DNA from: Paragorgia papillata
Lineage: Eukaryota > Cnidaria > Anthozoa > Scleralcyonacea > Coralliidae
Direction: 5' to 3'
NCBI GenBank assembly: GCA_035771165.1
Contig: JAWNZC010000234.1
Location: 4,216,001 to 4,280,000, forward strand
DNA length: 64,000 nt
Position numbers and translations under genes: made by a program
The notes under the pieces: generated by a model
What the model was told of the DNA's origin: nothing
Databases searched by the model: none
Seen by the model: the letters and a program-made list of their open reading frames with translations, nothing else
Part shown: positions 58,431 to 64,000 of the stretch, piece by piece
Position numbering within the stretch: the first letter of the stretch is position 1
Layout: every line of letters starts with the position of its first letter

Positions 58431-59371
58431 GGTTGGTTCTCATCTTGAACTTCCTTGTAAACATTGTTTGATTTCCAACTGTCAAGCTCTTTATGTTTGG
58501 CAACTTGCACAGAGTCTGTTGTTAGGTTACTGGAAAGTAGTATTTCTTCACACACTGGTTCCCATTCTGCCACATCTTTAGAGAAGTCAAACCATTCCAT
58601 TTCTCCCTGTTCATTTGCAATATTCAGACAGTTCTGATGTTTGCCTTTGGCTTTACCAGCATGACTATGAACTGACCCTTCTCTCCGCTGATCTTCATCT
58701 TCTAACCTGTAGACTATTTTTGACCTCAATTTAAGCAAGGAGGGTTGTTTGTCAGTTGTCTTCACATCATTCTTCTTGTTAGTGCTAATTTTGTCCATCT
58801 CTCTGGCAATTGTTTCACTGTCTTTATTCATGGTGTCAGTTTGTTTGCTAATTTCTCTGTCAGGAAAGCTTTCTTCAGTTGGCAGTTCTTGTTCTCTGGT
58901 ATCTGTATCCTCATTGCTTTGTTCATCTGAATTATCCTTGTCTGAATTGGTTGTGATCTTCTGTAGACTTTCCTCCTGATCTTGGTTGTCCCCTGTTAGT
59001 TTAAAGTTCACATTGTCAGTATGTATTAAACGACTGGTGTGTACTCTCACATATTCACTTCCATGTTTGACCAAAACTTGTTTATTTTCCTGTCCAATCA
59101 CTGATCCTAGTCCTCTCCATTTATCACTGTCATTGCGCTTGTAAAATACTCTGTCGCCATTCTGGAATCTTGCATCATTACAGCTCCGAACATTACCTTT
59201 TAATGCACGTTTTATCTTCTCAGAAGATTCTCTTTGGATGAAAGCTTCTCTCGCAGATCTCAGTGCAGCTAGGTTTTGCTCAACTGTTATGCTTGACACA
59301 TTCTCTTCCAAAGTTGGTAACTTATCATTCAGGACACTTGGCATATTGGTATTCTTTCCAAATACAATCAT
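58391..59371 (-). pseudogene. Copia integrase C-terminus and RT N-terminal linker
   Basis: A 326-codon frame. It begins MIVFGKNTNMPSVLNDKLPT, the end of the integrase catalytic domain, followed by FQNGDRVFYKRNDSDKWRGL and VLVKHGSEYVRVHTSRL (the GKGPVxV-type DNA-binding domain), an acidic linker rich in D/E/K, and DSWKSNNVYKEVQDENQPCI with TTRWVITSK, the start of the RT. The frame breaks at 58,391 within the RT N-terminus. Confidence 0.8.
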
Positions 59372-59864
59372 ATTAGGGCTGTAACCATCATGTCCATGTA
59401 GTGTGTTCTTTGCACTAACTGCCCAAGACAGCTGTTTCCAATGTGTCTTCCATCACTTTCTTCACTGATTGTTTGATGACTCATTTAACCATGGGCTTTC
59501 TGCTGCTGTTTTCGCTACCTCTATGCTGAATGCTTCACACATTTCTCTGTACTCATCGTTGGCAAATTCACCACCATTATCTGCTAGGAATCTCTGTGGT
59601 TGACCAATATGGCCTCAATAATAGAAGATGGCTTCTTTGACCTTCTGACACACGCTACAGAGTATCTTGAGAACACATCAACTATATGTATAATCCACAC
59701 TCCCTGTTGATATGTAATGAGATCCATTGCTACTGTGTGATTGAACTCTGAAGCTAGAGGTAATCCTATACCACTGGTCTGAGGGGTGTCTTCTTGTATA
59801 TCTTGCAGATATCACATCTCTTTGACACTTCATAAAAAATGTTCATGACTTCCGGGTCATCTTT
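59372..59864 (-). pseudogene. Copia integrase catalytic core, heavily broken
   Basis: By position this should encode the DDE core. No frame longer than about 60 codons survives, and I could not place the three acidic residues. It is the most damaged part of the element. Confidence 0.5.
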
Positions 59865-60104
59865 TCAGAGACAAGATGCTTTCATTAAACGTTTAAGTTT
59901 GTCAGAGCTACAATGGCAGAATTGTCTGTGAAGTTTGTTGACCATGTTCTCTTTCTCCTTTCTGGTCTTCACATCAATGGTAAGTAAACAATATTCTTCA
60001 CTGACATCTTGAGTTGCTTGAGAATCGGAAAGTTTCCCATGGTTTGGTGAGTGGGATGGCATAATGTCCTGACGATGTCTTGAGCAGTGGCTGCTGTTCA
60101 CCAA
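59865..60104 (-). pseudogene. Copia integrase zinc-binding N-terminus
   Basis: The frame contains YCLLTIDVKTRKEKENMVNK, then LHRQFCHCSSDKLKRLMKAS, which corresponds to the H-x-x-x-(G)H-x-S-x-x-x-L block before the CxxC pair of the integrase HHCC finger. One expected histidine reads as Cys here (FCHCS). Confidence 0.65.
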
Positions 60105-60471
60105 ACATGGTTACACAATCTTCATTAAAGTTGAGCACAGTTTCTGCTTTCTTAATTGCTCCCTTCGACATTAATAAAGGTATGTCAACATCAATCACAT
60201 CGGTTTCAAGATTAACTTTTTTGGATCTTATAACAGCTGGAATTAGAACTTTCTTTGTTGACATAACTGGTTTTCCACTTCCAAATTTAAATGCAGCAGT
60301 TGATGGCTTCTCTTCTATGATGTCTTCGTTTGACAGGCTCTCTTTGTAACATTCTAGCCATTGTCTACCACATACAGTCTGTGTACACCCCGAATCTAGA
60401 ACTGCACAACTAAATGTTTCTCCAACGAACACTCTCATTTCATCTGCTTCGTGGTTAGGCGATTGGAACAA
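59998..60471 (-). pseudogene. Copia aspartic protease
   Basis: FSCAVLDSGCTQTVCGRQWL carries the DSG catalytic triad (DSGC) of retroviral-type proteases, followed by KFGSGKPVMSTKKVLIPAVI (flap region) and VDIPLLMSKGAIKKAETVLN (the conserved ILI/G-like C-terminal block). About 157 codons open. It should release gag and pol products. Confidence 0.82.
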
Positions 60472-60740
60472 GTTTGATTTTGATTTTCATAAGCATCAGG
60501 ACAATTACGTGCCCAATGGAATTTGCTATCACAGTTATTGAATCTTAAAATATTTCCATCAGAATCAAGAGGGTTTAGCCTTCTTCGTCCACGTGTTGTG
60601 TCAGCATCGCCTGAACCACTCGTATAACTTCTTTGTGATCGTCCATTGTTGTTGTTGTTGTTTCCGCTTCCTCTTCCTTGAGCTTGAGATCTCAAACCTC
60701 GCGACGATCCTCGGTAAGCTCCTGTTCCCCTTCTCGACAA
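60435..60740 (-). pseudogene. Copia gag C-terminus with degenerate zinc knuckle
   Basis: Starts in an Arg/Gly/Ser-rich stretch with a poly-Asn run (GSGNNNNNNGRSQRS) and ends with RFNNCDSKFHWARNCPDAYE. A CCHC knuckle needs C-x2-C-x4-H-x4-C; here the first cysteine is Phe, so nucleic-acid binding by this knuckle is probably lost. It overlaps the gag N-terminal frame by about 50 bp in another frame. Confidence 0.72.
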
Positions 60741-61315
60741 GTCGCCGTAAAATACTGATTCTTCTGAACTTCTCCCAAATTAGTAAAACTTGGTGAGACT
60801 GTATCACCATAAATATTGATCAATTGTTTCACCATCGCATCATATTTCAACTCAGTAATTGTTGCTCTGCATAATTTCATCTCTTCTTGATTAAGGTTCG
60901 CTGAATTCAAAACTCTATACGCTAGTACACCATCGGGCAATACCATTTGGTGAACTTTGATTTTTGTATATAACTGCTGAAATTTGATCAAATACCCTTT
61001 CATTGGCATGTTGTCTGGTCGCTTGAATGTCTCGAAGTTCTGATACGCAATATAGGCACTTTGGTTAGTGTCCTGTAAATATAACTTGTCGAGTCGCTCT
61101 AAAATCGTTTGAACACTCATGTCCTTCTTGATTTCATCGATATCTATTTCCAGTGGTGCTCCTCTTGCTTTGCCTTTCAACGACAGATATAAACTGGGTC
61201 CTTGTTTCTTCTCCGGTAAGTCCGTTAAAGCTTGCCATATTTTTATCTCCTTCTTGTAATCAATCCAGCTCACATTTTCTCTAAATTCCGGTGGCGGTGC
61301 ATATTTTTCCGCCAT
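60692..61315 (-). CDS. Copia gag (N-terminal part)
   Basis: 207 codons starting MAEKYAPPPEFRENVSWIDY at 61,315, the first ATG after the PBS. It contains WQALTDLPEKKQGPSLYLSL, SVQTILERLDKLYLQDTNQS and MPMKGYLIKFQQLYTKIKVH, a helical capsid-like region of the UBN2/gag type. The frame leaves the zinc-knuckle frame near 60,740, indicating one indel. It forms the particle that holds the RNA. Confidence 0.82.
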   Translation of the reverse strand: MAEKYAPPPEFRENVSWIDYKKEIKIWQALTDLPEKKQGPSLYLSLKGKARGAPLEIDIDEIKKDMSVQTILERLDKLYLQDTNQSAYIAYQNFETFKRPDNMPMKGYLIKFQQLYTKIKVHQMVLPDGVLAYRVLNSANLNQEEMKLCRATITELKYDAMVKQLINIYGDTVSPSFTNLGEVQKNQYFTATCREGEQELTEDRREV

Positions 61316-61330
61316 AGTGGATCGTGGACG

Positions 61331-61343
61331 TCCTCTGCTACCA
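61331..61343 (-). other. Primer-binding site of Copia element
   Basis: The minus strand reads TGGTAGCAGAGGA one base inside the 5' LTR, complementary to the 3' end of eukaryotic initiator tRNA-Met. Confidence 0.85.
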
Positions 61344-61344
61344 A

Positions 61345-61504
61345 TGTTAAACTCAAGTTATACACTCCTCATACATAGTATTTATAGTCTCGCTTATTCT
61401 CGCACGCTAGTTCTCCAATGATCAACTACAACAACAACGGTTTTTCCCGCCCAAACCCCTAATATAAAACACCGTCCCATTTGTCACGTGATATGTACTT
61501 AACA
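61345..61504 (-). repeat. 5' LTR of the Copia element
   Basis: 160 bp, TGTTAAACTC ... GTACTTAACA, paired with 56,865-57,028. On the minus strand it opens TGTTAAGTACATATCACGTG. Confidence 0.9.
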
Positions 61505-61848
61505 TACACCACTTTCATAAAAGCCTTCACTTTAAATATTCTTTTATGTGCATCTAAATGAGCCTTTCTGGCCTCGTTATGAAGCTATGGGGAGCCAAAT
61601 GTAAAAAAAATTGTTTAGGACAAAAATGTGTTGATTTTACCATTATTTACCTATATAATACATTACCGCCGTTTGCAATTGAGCGTGTACCGTGCGTTGA
61701 TTAGGCGTTGGTTTCAAGTTTAAAACTTTATGTTTACGGCAACGAAACTCGACGTTGTCAAGGGCAAACTCGACGTTGTCAAGGGCGAAACGTGACGTCA
61801 ACATTGGAGCATGTCATTGTCTTTCAGTTCCAGTTTGTGTGGTCCAGC

Positions 61849-63185
61849 ATGGCGACAAGATATCTTTTCAAAGTAGAGTACGAAGTGGAAAAGTTTTGTT
61901 CTTTTTTTGTTAACCTTTTGGAGCATAGTGATTATTCTTTCGTGAATTTGACTAATGATATGAGCAAATGTGAGAGCTCTTCAAATAACTACGCCCTCAA
62001 CAATCAGAATAAGGTTTCGCGATGAAGATGGAGACTACATCAATTTACCTTATGGTGATACAGAAACGTTTAAGGAAATGTTCAAATCTGGGCATCCAGT
62101 CAAAGCTAGACCACGACTACAGCAAAATTAATATGAAAGTGGTGTCTGAATTGGATTCTCCAGTTCAAATATCCCAATCAGGGCAGCACGGAGCTTCTGA
62201 TGCAAAACGGCCAAAAATAAAAGTTGAGTCTAGGGACGACGAACCTATATTGACCGAAGACGAAGATGATGGTAAAATAGGAAAGGCAGTGCAGCTTACC
62301 AAGGTACCAAGTCAGTCAATGGGTCCGGTTTGGAAGAACCAGCAAACGTCTCGAAGTCTTGATCCAAAATTTTGCGACGTAGTTGATATAAATTACGAAA
62401 AAGTACATCTTGCGCCGTCGCAACCACCAACCATACAACTACTGATTCATACTGAGACCGTGTCTGTTATGAAAAACCTTTCACCTCTGCAACGCTACGT
62501 GGAGAAGTTATAGAAGGCAATGTTAACGACCAAAGACGAAAAGTAACATTGATGAAGGATGATTTACGTATAATCGAAGAAAAACTGACGCAAGCCAAAT
62601 CTGCCCAGCTAGGTGAGGGAGCAGTGTGTGGTAACTGCCACCTACGGCTAGGGCACACTTCGAGAAATTGCTCCATTGAGAAGTGCACCGATGTCTTTGG
62701 TTGTGGAGTTGAGAAGTTTCACGCACGTCAGGTTAACTGGACAAAACTGAGCCAAGGTATAAAAAAGGAAGAAACTACGCTGTAAAGACAAGAACTTGAA
62801 AATCGGCGATCCGCTGTTACATCTTTGCCGAAAGCACCAGCGTCCCAAATTGAAGAAAGGTTCAGTGTTGTCAGAAAACGGATCCGATTATGTTGTTGGA
62901 TGCATGCGTAACTGGTCGTTACTGCGAACGCATGTTCACCTTATCGAGGGTTACTGCAAACGATACTTTCACGGCAAAGTTCCACCCAAACGAAATCTTT
63001 CCGATATCTTGCGACTGGCTGAAATGGACAGAAAACAACAAATTGGTATGCCACACCCAAAACGAAAATGGCGATGCTGTCATGAAAATCCGGCAAAAGA
63101 TGTTCTCGAAAATAACGGGATAAAATGTCCTGGATGTAGTGCGTCAGCTTCAACATTCATCCAGTACAGTAAGTTGTGCCTCTGA
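61849..63185 (+). pseudogene. Degraded gene: PB1 domain, cysteine/histidine cluster, conserved C-terminus
   Basis: Coding signal moves between frames without plausible introns. 61,849: MATRYLFKVEYEVEKF, first strand of a PB1 fold (frame 1). 61,991: IRIRFRDEDGDYINLPYGD, a textbook OPCA motif (frame 2). 62,131-62,513: acidic linker with DAKRPKIKVESRDDEPILTE (frame 3). 62,549-62,785: VCGNCHLRLGHTSRNCSIEK then CTDVFGCGVEKFH, a C-x2-C-x5-H-type metal cluster (frame 2). After a stop at 62,783, ENRRSAVTSLPKAPASQIEE. 62,880-63,000: NWSLLRTHVHLIEGYCKRYF then GKVPPKRNLSDILRL (frame 3). PB1 domains mediate pairwise protein binding. I recall similar PB1-plus-cysteine proteins as multigene families in cnidarians and sponges, but cannot name this one. 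At least four frame changes make it a pseudogene or retrocopy. Confidence 0.68.
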
Positions 63186-63359
63186 ACTCTTGCGCCACTG
63201 TGAGCCTACGACAATAGATGAAGAAGAGGCCCAACTCGAGCTGGATTTACAAGCAAGTGCATGTCAAAGGCAAATATGCAATGATACTGCGGTTAGTGAA
63301 GAGCCAGAGTGTAGCTCTGAAAGTAAGAATCCAAGCCTGAATCAAGTTTTCAGACCTGA

Positions 63360-63412
63360 TTTCAGATTTTTCGGGGGGGGGGGGGCATGCCCCAGACCCC
63401 CCTAGTAGTGTG
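63360..63412 (-). repeat. hAT-type element remnant
   Basis: Reverse strand CTAGGGGGGTCTGGGGCATG matches the subterminal CTAGGGGGTCCGGGGGCATG of the element at 33,582-34,100. Includes a G-run (63,370-63,385). Ends not seen. Confidence 0.6.
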
Positions 63413-63840
63413 TTCACTTTTGGACGGGTAGATATTTACTAATCCTGGCTAAGGCTCTGTACAAAAGAATATTATATTAGATGCTATATTAAATTTGTAC
63501 CTACCAGGGGATTGATTGCAACCCACCAATAAACTTGATGTCTAATAAAATAGCTTGGTTGGTAATAAAAAGCGTCTTCAAAAATGACCGTTGTCAACTG
63601 AACAAGTGTGGTTTTTTGCTCAGCCTTCATTTTGGTTCAACAAAACAGATGAATAAACATAAACTGCCTTAAAGCTATTTAAGGCAGTGTCTTGCCTTAT
63701 AGCAAACGGCTAGATTTTTTGCTGGTCAAAGAACAGGGTTAATTGTAGGTATATATCAGTATACATACCTCTTACCAGGTATTTATCACATAGATACATC
63801 CCTACAAAAAACAAAGGAAACCGACTCAACTATTAAATAC

Positions 63841-63941
63841 GTAAGAGTTATGTACAGAGGATGGAGGCTTTATGCCAGATACATACCCCTGAGGGGTATG
63901 TATCTGGCATAAAGCCTCCATCCTCGGTATATAACTCTTAC
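63841..63941. repeat. Near-perfect 50-bp-arm palindrome
   Basis: GTAAGAGTTATGTACAGAGG ... and its inverse meet at CCCCT|GAGGGG (63,890). Only a few mismatches. Could extrude as a hairpin. Non-coding. Confidence 0.85.
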
Positions 63942-64000
63942 TTAAAGCCGACGTTCGAGATATTTATCCGACTTAAAACACGATTGAAGAAGGTTTTCTA

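Larger units (their letters stand above)
56865..61504 (-). mobile_element. Copia-type LTR retrotransposon, frameshifted
   Basis: 4,640 bp with LTRs at both ends, and gag, protease, integrase, RT, RNase H in that order on the minus strand. Integrase before RT is the defining order of the Copia superfamily. The primer-binding site (TGGTAGCAGAGGA on the minus strand, 61,331-61,343) matches the 3' end of initiator tRNA-Met. Flanks TAGAC and TACAC are consistent with a 5-bp target duplication with one change. Several frame breaks make it non-autonomous now; the similar LTRs suggest fairly recent insertion. Confidence 0.92.

Overview
This is AT-rich animal nuclear DNA and not prokaryotic: coding sequence comes as short, widely spaced exons with GT/AG borders, and most of the window is made of transposable elements and their wreckage. 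The domain mix (tandem SRCR and fibronectin type III exons, Penelope-like elements, CR1/L2-like LINEs, a Copia element, many hAT/Mutator-like/TTAA MITEs) suggests an early-branching or marine invertebrate such as a sponge or cnidarian. I cannot fix the species from sequence alone.

The main host locus lies on the minus strand between about 46.9 kb and 15.0 kb. Reading 5'->3' on that strand there are four SRCR exons (46,935-46,615; 45,894-45,571; 31,135-30,812; 29,037-28,717) and then eight fibronectin III exons (24,425 down to 14,995). All are phase 1-1, so any of them can be joined, skipped or duplicated without changing frame. Seven FNIII exons are exactly 312 bp and the eighth is 313 bp (one-base frameshift). 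The SRCR exons are 321 or 324 bp. The exon blocks have multiplied by unequal crossing-over, with flanking introns included (repeat periods about 0.5, 1.27 and 1.3 kb). Some copies are decaying: a frameshift, a lost donor, a GC donor, half-exons. This looks like an expanding and contracting modular cell-surface or secreted receptor. No signal peptide, transmembrane or terminal exon was recognised, so the gene is open at both ends.

Flanking this locus, two copies of a roughly 5 kb segment (1-5,217 and 48,297-53,101) lie in direct orientation. Comparing them exposes several clean insertion/empty-site pairs: a TA-flanked element at 2,276-3,123, a 9-bp-TSD MITE at 49,681-49,976, and foldbacks at 899-1,117 and 51,542-51,916. 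Between them lie: a Penelope-like fragment at 10.2-11.2 kb with a hammerhead-like motif just 3' of it; a 620-bp compound tetranucleotide satellite at 12.7-13.3 kb; LINE scraps; a 72-75 bp minisatellite; two hAT-type elements with perfect 8-bp TSDs (19,677-21,377; 33,582-34,100); a TAA-flanked element whose empty site survives in paralogous introns (31,184-32,296); two 9-bp-TSD elements inserted one base apart (35,001-35,780 and 35,798-36,814); and a CR1/L2-like LINE (about 38.6-43.6 kb, minus) split by a 1.95-kb giant foldback element.

The right end holds two TTAA-flanked elements (47,081-47,567; 54,590-56,323), a nearly complete but frameshifted Copia LTR retrotransposon (56,865-61,504, minus, PBS matching initiator tRNA-Met), and a degraded plus-strand gene copy encoding a PB1 domain and a cysteine/histidine cluster (61,849-63,185). 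Long stretches not listed hold no gene that I can recognise.
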